Source: Paramecium octaurelia (Eukaryota; Ciliophora; Oligohymenophorea; Peniculida; Parameciidae). From it: a stretch of DNA of 64,000 nt. Positions 12,127-25,254 of the stretch are shown here, one piece after another (position 1 is the stretch's first letter; every line of letters begins with the position of its first letter). The notes beneath the pieces were generated by a model that was not told the origin of the DNA, did no database searches, and saw only the letters and a program-made list of their open reading frames with translations. The DNA lies in assembly GCA_905182995.1 (NCBI GenBank), contig CAJJDP010000090.1:238574-302573 (forward strand), written 5' to 3'. Both the position numbers and the translations under genes were made by a program.

Positions 12127-13439
12127 ATGATAAAATTATGTGAAGAGATTGTTAATCAAATTACAAAAAAAGTAAATGTACAAATTCTCGTCATTTACAG
12201 CATTGCCCTTGCTAAGCAAAAGCAATTACTCGAATTTCAAGAAGTAACAATATGTCATGGATCTATTAATATAATATTGCTTCCATTGCCATTTGATGAA
12301 CCCAAAGAGGTTTAGCATGACAAAAGAGGACATCTATTGTTCTTATTTGCCATTTGAAAACTCAGTTGATATCATCATGAGTATAAAAATAGAAATTACT
12401 TAATTAAGTGACAAATAGGTATGCCACATAACTTAAATATCAAAAGAGAGGTTTCCAATTGTCTCAACACATTTGATATTGGAATAATTGCCCTAATTAT
12501 GAGATGAATAGCACTTACAAGTAAGGTTGAAGTAGAGATTCTTCAAACCAATCATATTAAGCAATATCTAATTGAAATTGCTTTATCATATATTCTCATG
12601 ATTAATAATGTATTAATGGACTCCTTTCATTTAGCTTTTTGATCATTTACAGTAAGAAATTAGAGAGTACGAAAATAAATTATTTAGAGATCAAGAACTA
12701 ACAAAGATTATTGAATTGCCTTCCAGATTGCTTCTTACATTTAAGTAATCAGAGGGTCTGAAGATTCCACAACAATTTAAATTACTATCTAATTTCATCA
12801 ATGCAATACCTAAATGCAACCCTTTATGAATTTATTAAATCAAAAATAAAGCTTTGAGTACTTTCTATAACTAAACTGCCATCTATAAATTGGAAAGAAA
12901 ATATCAAAGATTTTTAAATACATGCTTTGGACACTTTATAAAAATTAGCCAAGCAAAGATTTAAAAAAAAATTTAAACCCAAGAACTTTACAAGATATAG
13001 GAAAATTAAATCATGTTTCCAGAACCAATAGTCGTTTGGAATAGATGTAATTAGAAATAAATACAAATCTATTAAATAAGAAGTATGATTTTTCTTATTA
13101 TTTTTAAGTATCAGTAAGGGATAAAGTTTGGATGGAAAATAAGATAACCAATTAGAAAGAAAATGTGGAATGCGAATAATCGTAGTCACTTTTAAAGTGT
13201 TTTAAAAAATGTATTTCAAATAGGGGTATTTTCCATTAATTAAATCAAAGTTGAGTTATTTATTTAGTTAAATACTCAGATGGAAAATGCTTTAATTTGT
13301 ATTTAATGCTAATGCAACAGTAAATTAGAATGTGAACATATGAAAAACAATCAAAATTATAAATTAGACAAGAAATGTCCTTTTGGGAATAATTGGAGTA
13401 AAATAATAATGAGTTTATATTAATTTCTTAATTATTGGT
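12127..13439 (+). CDS. possible gene with unresolved structure
   Basis: A likely start at 12,127 opens with MIKLCEEIVNQITKKVNVQI and stays open for about 75 codons. One convincing 25-nt GTA...TAG intron at 12,610-12,634 joins a frame ending QYLIEIALSYILMINN to one starting LFDHLQQEIREYENK. Between these blocks, and after 12,830, several frames are open at once and TGA codons interrupt each simple model. It may be one gene of about 400 codons with four or five introns, or a decayed copy. No domain recognised. Confidence 0.35.
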
Positions 13440-13749
13440 TGTGAAAGGAGTTATAAATTTAGACATAAATGGAACAAGAATAAACTTGGTTAACAGATTC
13501 TGTAGTTATGGGAGACGAGATATTCTTGTCTAAATGTCAAAGCAAAGACTACTTTTGTAGGCTTATACTATATAATATCAATAAAAACTTTTATTTATAA
13601 AGTATATTTATTGGATGCCATTTTGAATAAGATTAAACACATCTGTAAGAATGCTAAATGATAACAAGATTAATGTTCTTTCGAATTTCGTTGATACAAT
13701 TAAAAATCTAATTTAAAATTTATGATTTTGATAAAATAATTAATAATTA
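13440..13749. other. short spacer, nothing recognised
   Basis: About 310 bases of AT-rich sequence upstream of the TmcB-like gene. No tRNA fold, repeat or conserved frame is apparent. TGA codons just upstream of 13,750 in the gene's frame support the start chosen there. Confidence 0.5.
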
Positions 13750-16700
13750 ATGTACTGCTTATTTCTCATTGAATATTTCAAGCAGAGATCAAGAGACTTT
13801 ATTGAATTTATGAATGAAAGTCAAACAGAAATAAATAGCACGTTGATTATGATCATCTTTTCATTTCAGAGGGTAAGTTTACTATTCGATTTTGATAAAT
13901 TTGCCAATAAACCATACATTGATTTTAAATTGCAAATTATGTAACAATTCTTTAATTGGTTTACACTCTAAACTCCAATCTAACTAATTGGTAATTCAAA
14001 ACTAAACCAAATTTTATCATACATAATTTGTGTTTATTTATGGATGATCATAGTAATAATATTTACAAAGTTAAAATTAAAATATACTTTACAAAGCTTC
14101 TTCACTTATTACTAATTATTAGTGCTTATGCCGATAATCGAGCACTTAAGCAATCAATTGCAAAACGAGGAAGATCTCATTATTAATATCATAAACTTCA
14201 TAGCTATCTTCATATGCTACATTCTCTATTTCCTAGTGAATAGGAACTACTTTTTACCTCAAAGAAATGTATTTCTAAGAAGATACTCCTATTTTAATAT
14301 TATGTTGATAATGAGCGATGTTGCATTAATGATCGTAAAGTCGATAGTAAGTGAACTTATTTGTTCCATCTTTTTAGTGTTGATGTTTTTCCTATTTCTG
14401 ATAGACTCTATTATAATTCAACCTTACAGTCACGAAATCAATTCAAAATATGTAAGCGCAACCTCCTTAATGTTTTTCGTCTCTCTCATAAAACTAGTAT
14501 CATTTGAAATCGGTTAAACTGAAGCATTTTACTTTGTTTTGCTACTTTCAACATCATCGGTTTTGATAATCACATAATTGTATAAACAACAAATTAGCAA
14601 CCAAATATATAATACAAACATTAGTCAAGAAAAGATGCTGGCAATCATTGATATTTTATGTTAAACCAAAACAAACCCAGTATATTTGTATTCCATATTA
14701 TGCCATGTTAAAAATAAGTATGGTATTTGGATAGAATGTGAGAGTTTCTTTTTAAAAATCCAATAAACTGTACTGAGTTTAATGAACTTAGTGATTGAGC
14801 AAATAAAAACAAAGGATTTCCTTGTTACAGAGAACCTGCAACTTTATAAAATTATGTACATCATCAATTCGTGCAAGAAAACACAGTTAGGTTATATTGA
14901 ACTGAAACAGTACATGACTAATTCATAGAGATAATCTTTTTACTTCTTAGTAATTTCTAATATATTGCAAGAGAAAATGGCAGAAAAAAAGAAGTCACTT
15001 CAGTTTGGAGATCAGGAGAAGAAATTGTAATTATCTGATATTCGTAAAGCTGAATTGTTGTATGAAGACAACTTGAGTTTAATGATTTCAATATTGGATA
15101 CAAAGATAAAATTTTGGATTGATTTAGATAAGGGATATTAGAGAATTGAAGATTTTGCTCTAAGTACTTTTAATTTAAGTGAGAAGATCTGGGAATTGAG
15201 GGATGCATTCTTTAATTGGTTTGCCATTTAACCTATGAAGTTACAAACCAGATTAGTACACTTCAACATATTAGAGTTAAAATTATTATCTATTTTATAT
15301 TCAGCCATCTTGAATGATTATCATGCTACATTGGACATAGAATAAAGAATTGACGAGATTATGTCATTTGAAAGGAATGTACAGACTGAAAATGTAAATA
15401 ATTTAACATTGTTCAATAATGACTTGGTCATGGTTGCTACAAGTTTTGCAAGATAAAGGAGTTTAATCTTAAATAGGAATAGAGGCTAATTGGCTCAGTT
15501 CTTTGGATTTAAGGATGAGAAGGATTTTCAGAATATACTATATATAGAATAGTTAATGCCAACATATATCTAGTAGATTCATGATAAAATTGTGTTTAGA
15601 TACATGAAGAAAGGATATTCATTATTGATTGAACACTCAAAGGAAGTTTATGTGAAAATGAAAAGTAATTTCATTTAAGCTGCTAATATCAGTTTGTTGC
15701 ATATGTTTGAAAATGATTCTGATTACATCATCACTGGAGCATTACAGAAAGTCAAATAGAGTTACGACTTTATGATTTTTGATCGTCGTGGTAAAATCTT
15801 AGGTGTAAGTGAGTAGCTCTTTAGCATTCTAGGTCAAGGATTCACTTTGGACTAGTTATTAAGTAGAGGATTCGTGTACTTCTGGTTCTAGTCTATTTTT
15901 CAATAAATTACTGAGGATAAGGAACTATTACTGCAATAGACTGAATTATAAGCAAGGGGAACACCTAAATCATATATCTTATCTCCCATTAATAACTTCA
16001 ATCAATTATGCTAGGATCATGATTTTAGCAGAGCCAACAGCACTGTTAAGAATTAAGAATCATAGAATTACTTCACTGAAAATAATGAAACTGAACAATA
16101 GAATTATTTCACTTAAGGTAATATCAATTCGATTCACTTTCTAAAAGAGTAAAACGTATTATTTATTAATGACTTTTTATAAAAGTTCACTTAGAATAAA
16201 TACATCGATTAAGATGCTCAATTTTCAATCAAATATCAGTTGTATTTTTCAGTTTTAGGTGGTGATATACTTCCTCAATTTGTATTGTAAATCAATGATA
16301 TTGAAAAACTTAATAAAAAGAAGTCTATCAACCATCCCTCTACTAGTTATTATAGTACAATAAAGAAAACGCTTCAAAGTGACCCCTTTAATGAATCTGA
16401 ATTCTAATTAGATTATGACGTTACTGATAATGCTATTAGTTTCAATCCTCCGATTATAAATAAGATTAATAAAGTGCAAAATCAAGATATAGATGAAAAT
16501 TAGAAAAAATAATCATATATGAATGAAAGTCAATAATAACAACAATTGGTATCCCCAAGAGGTAATAAAGAAATCCTAATTAATGCAGAATACGATGAGG
16601 ACGAAGAAGAAGAACAAAAATAGGCTTATGAAATTGCCAAGAGCAGCTCTCAATAAAATTAAAATAAATAGAATGTTGAAGAGGTGATCTAACAATACAA

Positions 16701-18754
16701 AGAGATGGAATTAGAATTTAAAGACAATGCTAAGTAGTCCTAATCTAGTGCCACATCTGATAGAACTTAGATGTCTGTATTCAATATCCTCAGAAACCTA
16801 CAATATACTTAACGCTATTAAACAACTCTCATTAAAGTCTTTATCAATACAACACTACTCTTTCTGGTTTTGCTCTTTTTAGTGATTCTTGAGTTGATTA
16901 TTGCAAGAAGTAACACAAACAATCTTCAATATCAGATTCCTCTTGTCAGATTACCAGATAAATTTAATAGATTATATTGCACATTCACTGTCCTAGGATA
17001 AATTGATTTAGAAATGAGATTGCTTGACTTTAAATATGGGGATTATTATGTCTATAGGATTCAACAAGAAAGTAAAAATCTAAGAGTGGAACTACTAGAT
17101 TTAATTGTTTAAATAGAGCAAGAGTTTTCAATTCTAGATTAATAAGGGAAGTTGAACAAGGCTGAAATCAAAATAGTAAATGAATTTGTGTATTAAGTTT
17201 AAAATATTTCCTTTTTGTAATTTAATTAAATGGTCAACGAATATACTGAAGCATTAGATAAACTACTTGATGAGAATGATGAGGTGTCAGTTATTAATGA
17301 ATAAATACGACTACTATTTTTGAAGGCAAATCTCAATAATTTAATTGATTTTGTAAGCAATGTAGTAGAAAATATTGTGAGCGAATTCTTCTCAAATATT
17401 GATAATTATGAGTTTTTATATCTTGTTTTTCTATTTGTTCAACTATTGATAATCATTGTAGCTGTATTACTTCAATTCAAACTATGGGTAGAACCATATG
17501 TCTATAAATAGAACATACTTCTAATGATTTGTAGAGTACAAGAAAAAGATATAGAACTATTGCTATTGAAGTACAGAACATTTAAGGATGTCCTGTTAAA
17601 TGATATTAGCAAATGGAAATAGATCAATTATTTTAAAGAGTTCTTTGTTTGCAGAATCTCGCAATTAAGAAGAAATCAGAAACTTACTCATTCACATCAA
17701 ATCGAAAAAAAACAATTAAAGTTGTAATAAAGAGCCAAATTGAATTAACGAATTTAGGAAACTCAGTATTCCATATTGCATATCTATTTGATGTTGTTCT
17801 TTCTATGGTTTATATTAACAGCATACGTGTTATCATCCTATCTATTCTAGGATATCAACATCACAGATTCATTTCCAGAATTGAATTTATGTATGCAATT
17901 TGTTAGATTTAAATAAAGATTTGATAGTTGTTTAATCATTAGTTAATTGATAAAAAATTAGTTATTACTAAGTGAATATCAGAGGAAGAGTGGTATTTAT
18001 TTAAAAAACCCAGAATACAATAAATCAGATGGATTTTTTAAAGAGAATAATTAGGTGCTATTAACACAATTTAAGACTAGCCAAGATTTATAGAAGGAAT
18101 AATATAATTCAATTTATGATAACATAGTGGCATCAACTAAAATTAGCGATTATAATAAAAACTTATTGTTAGGGTTATTTTAAGATGATCTTTGTGATTA
18201 TATAGGTGATTAGTTACCGTTTTGTTTTTATTAGAATGGGAAATTTCAATACTTTCCAGATTTCCCAACTCCATTAGAGATAAATAACAATCGAGAGCAT
18301 CTCAAATAAGGGTTTAATGGATTGTATTAAGAGTAAAATTAAATATAAATATTGTAGAATTTAATCACTTTTTTCGAGTAAATTTGTAAAGGAATTAAAT
18401 GGGGAATTGGAGACAGATGTGGATGAAATAGTTCACTTTTTGGAGACTGCTGAAAATCTTTAATTATTGATGCCATATTTTTTTGATCTAAATAAAGCAA
18501 TAGTAGAATTTTACGTAACGATAATATCCACATCTGTTGATATTTTAGAAACAGATTATTAAAATTATTTAATCTATTATATTATTTTTGGGATAGCAGT
18601 TTCAGCAGTGTTATTTTCAGTTGTAATTTTTGCAACAAGGAAACTATAAAGATAAATTAGAGCAATTAGATAAGCATTAGTATTGTTACCGCATGAAAGT
18701 TTATTGGATGTATAAGTGTATAATGCAATAAAGAGATTCGAGTAAAAGATGTGA
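13750..18754 (+). CDS. TmcB-like multi-pass membrane protein with PAS-like region
   Basis: One continuous frame of about 1,656 residues using TAA/TAG as Gln, with a single 34-nt intron at 18,324-18,357. The N-terminal third holds about eight hydrophobic helices (for example ILSYIICVYLWMIIVIIFT). A cytosolic helical region follows, then a PAS-like segment at about 15,757-15,815 (YDFMIFDRRGKILGVSE). A Gln/Asn/Asp-rich linker leads to a second membrane module: a helix near 16,850, a roughly 130-residue loop, a helix pair around 17,410-17,500, a late domain, and a last helix near 18,570-18,640 followed by a short basic tail. This architecture matches the ciliate family annotated as tiny-macrocysts-B-like. 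Function is unknown; a membrane sensor is an inference from the PAS-like part. Confidence 0.75.
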
Positions 18755-18798
18755 CAAATAATTTTGAAATTAAAAACAAATATTATGAACTAGAATAT

Positions 18799-19068
18799 TC
18801 AAATTTAATAAAAGTAAAATGCTTCGAGTTCCTTTTGAATTTCTTCAAAATTGTTCATATGATAAGTTTCTTCATCTTCAAAATCATTTTCATCAAGTAA
18901 ATAAGGATAGGGTTGATCGTCCTATAAAATTGGAGGCTAAACAGCAATTGATCTTTTTTTTTTAAATAATTTTTCATTCCTCTCTTTTTACATTTTCTTG
19001 TGAAAGTCTTAGACCTTCTAATGGGTAATTGAAATAGCATACCATTTATAGTAATTGTTTGGTATCAT
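18799..19068 (-). CDS. small acidic hypothetical protein, 89 aa
   Basis: An intronless frame from ATG at 19,068 to TGA at 18,799. The N-terminal half is basic (HKKMQKERNEKLFKKKR); the C-terminal half is acidic (DENDFEDEETYHMNNFEE). Composition and clean codon use argue that it is real. It converges on the TmcB-like gene 45 bp away and lies downstream of the casein kinase gene on the same strand. No domain recognised; coupled basic and acidic halves are typical of small scaffold or chaperone-type proteins, but that is speculation. Confidence 0.55.
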
Positions 19069-19190
19069 CTTAATATTTCTTATCGGTTTGAATTTCCTCA
19101 ATTTATATATTTGAGTTTAGAGATAATAATTGCATGAATTAAATATTATTAAACAGAAATAAGATAAGTATCACAAATAATCCCTGCAAT

Positions 19191-20606
19191 TCATTAATCA
19201 TATCCTGATAACAAGCGAAAACTAAATACAATTATGAATTACTTTTTATGAAACTAATTGAGTTTGCTATACTTTTGCCACAAGCATCTGTCTCCCAGAT
19301 ATTCATTAACCTGATAACTGATTAGATCCGTGTCAAAGTCCAAATTATTATCTGAATTTTTCCTAGAAGATGAGTAGAATGGATTTACAGAAAGGCACTG
19401 TTGACTCCCTAATAATATATTTAAGTATACTACCTTAAAAGGAAGCCAATGTGGGCTTTTTATTCTCTTCTCTTCCATTAAGATTGTTTCTACTTGAGAA
19501 TTGTGGAGGTGGAGCCAATAATTGATTAGAACTAAACTTTAAATAGACATAGTTTACTTTTATTGGTTCAAAATGCCTGATAATTACTTCTCAATGGATT
19601 TCTTCATTTCTATGCTGTTATGAGGGACCAAAGAATCATAATGAGTAGAAGATCTAATCTCACTCCAATCATAGAATCCATCAAGATTTAATTTTAAAGA
19701 TTCAGCTGCTTTTTTTAACTCAAATGTAATCATCTTGTAATTTGGTTCACTCTAAAACTGTAATTTACGTATATAACTAATGTAATTGTAAATGGAATAC
19801 TCAAATATCTTTTGAAATTCTTTAGGCTAATCTCTAAATATTTCCTACTGTAAGAGTATTTTCATCTCACCAACCTTTTTCGTTCGTTCATCGTCAGTAA
19901 CATTTTACATATTTTGCCAAGGCAGCTATCTTGATATTAAGTAAGATTTACCCTCTAATAAAGTATAGGATGATGTACATCATTGACTCCAAATCATCCT
20001 TCCTACTTAATTCATGGCCAAGATGAGCAGCAATGGATGCATACCGAGTAGTCCCCAAAAATGATCTATGTTCTCTAAAGGGACTAACTATGATTCCTAT
20101 GCTTACATATGCTTGTTATTGCAATCCCTGTATATTTTACTGATTCCAAAATCGAGCAGATAAATTTTACCATTATCCTTGCCTGAACCTAAGAGTATGT
20201 TCTCCGGCTTCAGATCTCTATGAATTACACCTTGGAAATGCAGCTTTTCCAACACATCAATCAATTGTATTGCTATCAATAAAGCAGTCTTCAGTGTAAA
20301 GCGCTTCAACTGTTTAAAATGATAAGCCAAGTCGTTGCCCAACAGTTACATAACTAATATATTATAACCATGTTCTTCTCCTGACCAAATTAATTTCGGT
20401 ATGCCATCTATACCACCCAAATGCTTGAAAATTTATACTTCTCTATCCAGTGATCGAACATCTTCATTTTCTTCCCTTTCTACTTTTATAGCCACTTCTT
20501 GTTTAGTACTCTAATCTAACCCTAGGAATACAATTCCAAAAGAGCCAGCAGATAATTTCCTCTAAACAGAGAATTAATTGTTAAAGATCCTATTCTAAAG
20601 TAACAT
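19191..20606 (-). CDS. casein kinase 1 family Ser/Thr kinase
   Basis: ATG at 20,606 giving MLLQNRIFNNQF, TGA at 19,191. Four short introns (22-26 nt), plus an optional 21-nt one; the spliced length is 440 codons. Kinase landmarks are complete: LSAGSFGIVFLG (P-loop), EVAIKVE, VIHRDLKPENILLG, IYLLDFGISK, and the CK1-specific HIPFREHRSFLGTTRYASIA in place of APE. GQLPWQN marks the CK1 C-lobe. The tail is Asn/Ser/Pro-rich. CK1 enzymes are constitutive kinases acting on pre-phosphorylated or acidic sites. All catalytic residues are present, so this should be active. Confidence 0.88.
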
Positions 20607-20825
20607 AATATTTTTATAATCATTTCTAATCAATCAAAGTTGTTGTAAATTGTCGAAACTATGCTTAAAGATAATTCCACTCTCTTGATGTCATAATACT
20701 GTATAATAAAACTACATTTATAATAAATGTTAGATCAATTATGTAACAAAAGTCTTTGAAAATTACATCATTGTTTCAATTAAGAGGAAAAACGTAAAGC
20801 CTAATTGCAAATTTGCTATTTTTTT

Positions 20826-21572
20826 ATGTCACTGCTAAGGAGTGAGTTAGTTTAAAGTTTAAGGAACGATTAATAAAGAAGATTTCAGAATCTATTCTCA
20901 AAAATTATGTAGATCATTTTTCGAAAAAAGGGAAAAAAGCATTGATATTAGGAAGAAATAATCTCACTATATCAAATATCATCAATGATACTTAGAAGAA
21001 TATTGATGTTTTGAGAAAAAGACTAGTAACCCTTTTTATATAAATATTTGAAATGAGTTTGAAGTGAGATTGGATTGGATCGAATATTGGCAAACCATTA
21101 TTTTAGTCTGTTTAATAATACCAACAGAACCTAGAATACTTTTTCATATCTACCCAAGTTTTAACACTTTATTTTATACATCCAATATAAGACTAAAAAT
21201 TAACCTTTCATTGAATTACAATTCAAAGCTAATCTCATTTTGAATTAGTTTCCCAAAAATAAGATCACATAAACTAAACAAAAGTATGAATATTAAAAAG
21301 ATGTACTCTTACATGTAGATGAATCTATTGACTAAGATGTATCAATGGAAAGATAAATAGAGCAAAAATATTAAAATTAGAATATTATTAAATCATCACA
21401 TAGATTAAAAACATATTAATTAAATAATTAAAGAAACTTAATTATAATCTAAATAATTGCGAAAGCATATCAAAATTTAATATCTAGAATATTAATTGTA
21501 GAGTAAACTATTTTAGATGATAAAACAACAAATACCTTTAAAATATAGACCAATAATTATTTATTAGTTTGA
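20826..21572 (+). CDS. doubtful plus-strand gene or fragment
   Basis: A possible start (MSLLRSEL) at 20,826 leads into frames such as KKISESILKNYVDHFSKKGK (about 20,870-21,050), and later QKDVLLHVDESIDQDVSMER (21,300-21,350). The pieces have coding-like composition but all three frames are open for long stretches and no single set of introns is clearly right. Treat as a candidate only; it may be a decayed gene. It is divergent from the casein kinase start 220 bp away. Confidence 0.3.
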
Positions 21573-21857
21573 TGAGTAATTATAAATCAAATTTATGCAA
21601 ATCAAAGTAATCTTATATTAAGAGTAAAAATGTAATAATTCTGTTCAAATAACACTAAAAGAAAAAATAAACCAATAATGTTTACTCATTTCTCTCAATT
21701 CTTTTTCGTTCAATTCGATTATTATATTGAAAACATAAGTGGAGATTGTAAGCACAATAACAACACTTATTTTAAATATTAAATTATAATATCAATTATT
21801 TTCTTTTATCATAAATTTCAAAAAGAATGAATAGATTCTTATTATATTCACTTTTAA

Positions 21858-23049
21858 TCATTTTTTTTTAATTTTTGGAGTATCATGATTTGAAGAACAT
21901 AGTTGGCTAGGAGTTAAATATTTAGATCTTAAACTCTTCATTGAATTTTTAAGGTCTTCAAAGTTTTTCTAACTACTAGCCATGCTTGTTCTTCCTTTTA
22001 CAAAAAAATTATTTTATTGTTGATTTGCAACCTTCCTTTTTGAATTGCTATTATTGAAAGTCATTTTTGTAGAAAGCATTTTCTTTGCTAACTCCAATAC
22101 CAATTCATTCTATTATGGAGTATTCCTTGCAGTTGTTAAGCAAGATTTAGTCATTTCAATATTTCCTAAAGAGGCATGTCTTGATTTTAATTAAGGAGGT
22201 TTTCTTATTATTTTTATAGGAATTTCGATTTTAGATCTTTGCTTTGAAGCTGAAGTCTATCTTGAAGTTTAAGCAGGCTTTGGGATCCTTTGAGTTAAAG
22301 GTGGAGATCTTAAGAGTTGTACCTATCTTAATTGCATCTCAATAGTTTTTTTGAGAGTCGTTTAATAATTGGAACTGATCTGTTTTTATGCATCAATCGT
22401 AGATTTTAAAGAGTTTTAAATAAGCTTATTCTGATTAAATATCTCAAAAGGCTTTGCTTAATTTTTTGTGTCTCCAATCATATGAACCAAATCTCTGAGC
22501 ATGGTGGTATTACTCATTTTAGATATATCAGTTTAAGTTGATTCAAGTTTGAGATCTTTCAATAAATATTTAAGTTAATTAACTGAACAATCTTCAGAAG
22601 TGTCTTTCACTTTAGATTGCGTTTATTCTTTGACTTCTTCATACAAACCCAACTCCATTTTAATTTTGCAATACTGTATATCCCTATTTTTCTGCATTCT
22701 CTTATTTATGGGTTTGCAATGAAAGTTCCTGGGAATATTAATGTGGTACTTATAATATTCTAATAGAGCTGGTATTCTATCATCACTTTCAAAATATCTA
22801 TAAAATCTTTTTCATTATATAATTGTTTACATACCTTCTCATGAATTCAGTTTACTGATTGAATTAGGTATAATCTTTAAATCGAATAGTAGATTTAACT
22901 GATTTGTCATCCAATATGTCATTAATGTCTTTTTGGTAATAAAAGTTTTGTGACTGAGAGTATTTGGAAGAAAGTGCTCTCGTGAGAATTAAATGAAAAG
23001 AACCATCAGTGTTCAATTTAGTACAGAACATGCACTTGTTAACTTACAT
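21858..23049 (-). CDS. hypothetical protein, paralog of the gene at 10,296-12,109
   Basis: ATG at 23,049, TGA at 21,858-21,860, with one 37-nt intron at 22,798-22,834; spliced length 385 codons. The start reads MQVNKCMFCTKLNTDGSFHL; the CxxC may bind metal. Then comes the module shared with the other paralog: SQSQNFYYQKDINDIL, KSTIRFKD, EYYKYH. The rest is basic, Ser/Thr/Gln-rich and probably disordered, with proline-containing runs (LRSPPLTQRIPKPAQ). Cytosolic or cytoskeletal scaffold is a guess. The two copies differ greatly in tail length and sequence. Confidence 0.78.
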
Positions 23050-23175
23050 TTTATATTTATTTCCTCAATATATAAATATATTATATAATAGTAAATATAA
23101 ATATATTATAGTTCTGAATTAAGGAGGAATTTGAAATAAATATATTTCATTTATAATAGATAAATGATATTGATA

Positions 23176-24428
23176 TCATTAATTAAGTGGTTTCATCTCT
23201 TCCTATAAATATTAATTGTTCTTTTGTTAATTATTGATTTATTAATTATTAATTGATCCGGTTTTATTGGATTTTAAAGGATCATTGTTATCAGATTATT
23301 ACTCAGGGGAAATAGTCTTTTATCTGTTATTTCCTTCTATTTTCATGAGTTATTCGGTATCCACCTTTTCATTTTATTGTAAAATAGTTTTAACTTATTA
23401 TGAATATTTTAGATCAATTTCTTCTTTATTCATCTACAATAATCGTTGAAATATATACTTTTATATATTATCCATCTGGAGTGATCAATTGATATACTTG
23501 TTCCACAACTTATTTTTATTTTTCTAAATCAACAACTTCATCGGTGTAAAGAATAAAGTAGCATTCTAGAATGTATTGTGAGAAATAAATACTTTTTTCT
23601 TTATGATATTTGGCATAAAATTAGCCTCCCTCCCCCTTTAATTAAATAAATTCTTGAGGTTTCTTTTAATTATCCATTATTATTTTTTATAAAGCGTTTC
23701 GATCATTTATCCATTTATTCTAAATTGGGATGGCTATGTTGATCAACATCAAAAAATATTGTCGAACATAATCAAACATCATGAATCCTTTGAACATAAA
23801 CTTATATTGTTGTTCCGAATCGTCAGTTTTACTTTTTACTATCAGCTTCTCAATTAATTCATAAGTCTTTTGTTTGTGCTCTGCCTTTTTTTCTATTTCT
23901 TATGCCAAATCCTTTCTAAATTTCTTTTTTTCTTATGACTGTTAAATCATTAAATAATCCAAATTTCCATGTGTCTCGATATACTCCTATTCAGCTCTAC
24001 CTAAACTATCCAAAATTTCTTATTTCAACTTCTATTCGAATTCTTCTCGTGATAGCTGCAAATAATTTATTATTATAATAATGTACTTTGATGTAGTTGT
24101 TAACCTTTTTTATTTGTTCAATTATAGTTTGTAGCACTTTCTATTGTTCCTCCTTTTTTGTGTTCTGATTGCTCAACAATATAAAGTAACACTCTAAAAT
24201 ATATGCAAATATTTAACTTGTTTGCTTTTCAAATTGGCAATAGAAATTTCCATATTCGCTTTCCATTTCGAAAGAACTCTCAGGCTTTTTTTTCTATTCT
24301 TATAACTTTTTTTCTAATTCACTTCTCACTTCACACCATCTCTAGGAAGTTTGAAAGTTTCTTCGTACAAAGATGGCAAAATATTCTCTCCCATAATCAT
24401 AAGCTGAAAATCCTCTAAAAACCGACAT
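23176..24428 (-). CDS. hypothetical protein with internal duplication
   Basis: ATG at 24,428 (MSVFRGFSAYDYGREYF), TGA at 23,176-23,178; introns 24,056-24,086 (31 nt) and 23,434-23,458 (25 nt). Spliced length is 399 codons. A module of roughly 50 residues occurs twice: first NFYCQFEKQTSQIFAYILEC followed by YFILL, and later QFYAKYHKEKSIYFSQYILEC followed by YFILY, each then running into a Lys/Gln helix. A coiled coil rich in Lys/Glu separates them. The C terminus is Asn/Gln-rich. No membrane helix or known domain. Confidence 0.78.
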
Positions 24429-24628
24429 AAATTTAAATTGATTTAATAATTATATATAGTTACAGGATTCTTTGCATTCATTATGTAATTAAGTTAAATA
24501 ATTTAGAATGATGAAATAACGTACTTATGTTATTTTGCGTTGACTTAGTATTAAAACTTAATTTAGGAAGTTTAAACTTATTTAATTCTTTTGATATGAG
24601 TTTGAATTTAGTATTAAATTAATTCTAT

Positions 24629-24916
24629 ATGGTGATAAACATCAAATTAAAAATAGTCTTTAATTCAGATTGCCCAAAAATATCTGAGAAAAGGTTTGCA
24701 TAATCACAATAAAACCAAGTCCATTTCTTAGGGGAATATGATTCATAATAAAATTAAGTAGCAAATTGTATACATTCACTTGATTTAAACTAAAAATTAT
24801 TAGTTTTTAAATTAAGAAATAATAATATTTTTATTTTTTTAAATGCTTCTAAAATATTATGTAGTAATCTTCGCTATAACAATTCATGTATTTCCAATCG
24901 CTAGTATAGATATTGA
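24629..24916 (+). CDS. possible small ORF, 95 aa
   Basis: ATG at 24,629 to TGA at 24,914-24,916 with no intron. It includes SDCPKISEKRFAQSQQNQVH and DSQQNQVANCIHSLDLN, which look protein-like, but the second half is very AT-rich. No family recognised. The rest of the 24,429-25,254 interval shows nothing convincing. Confidence 0.3.
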
Positions 24917-25254
24917 ATTGTGATAGTATGCTAGAATAAACAACATTATAGGAATGTAAAATATGCATATTAATTTAAAGCATATAAAATATTTTTACGA
25001 TTTGAAATAATCAAAGGCTATCTGGATTTGATATTATAAAGATTAATTCAATTTAACTTATTAATAATTTTATTATGCTAAATAAATCAATAAAAGTAAC
25101 AAAAAAAGTTATTATCATTAATCAAAAGTATTATATTGTGATATTGATAAGAACTGACACTATTAGTGAGAATACAAATCTGATAAATAGAGAACCAGCT
25201 AAAAATGGTGGAGAAGTGCAGAAGATCAATTAAAAGAATTCAAATTAAACATAG
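24917..25254. other. AT-rich spacer
   Basis: About 340 bases upstream of the zinc-finger gene. I see no coding signal, RNA fold or repeat beyond A/T runs. Confidence 0.5.

Noticed and set aside
12914..13189. Minus-strand 91-residue hydrophobic ORF
   Set aside because: Complement of Lys/Asn-rich plus-strand sequence; such shadows are common in AT-rich DNA and the peptide has no recognisable family.
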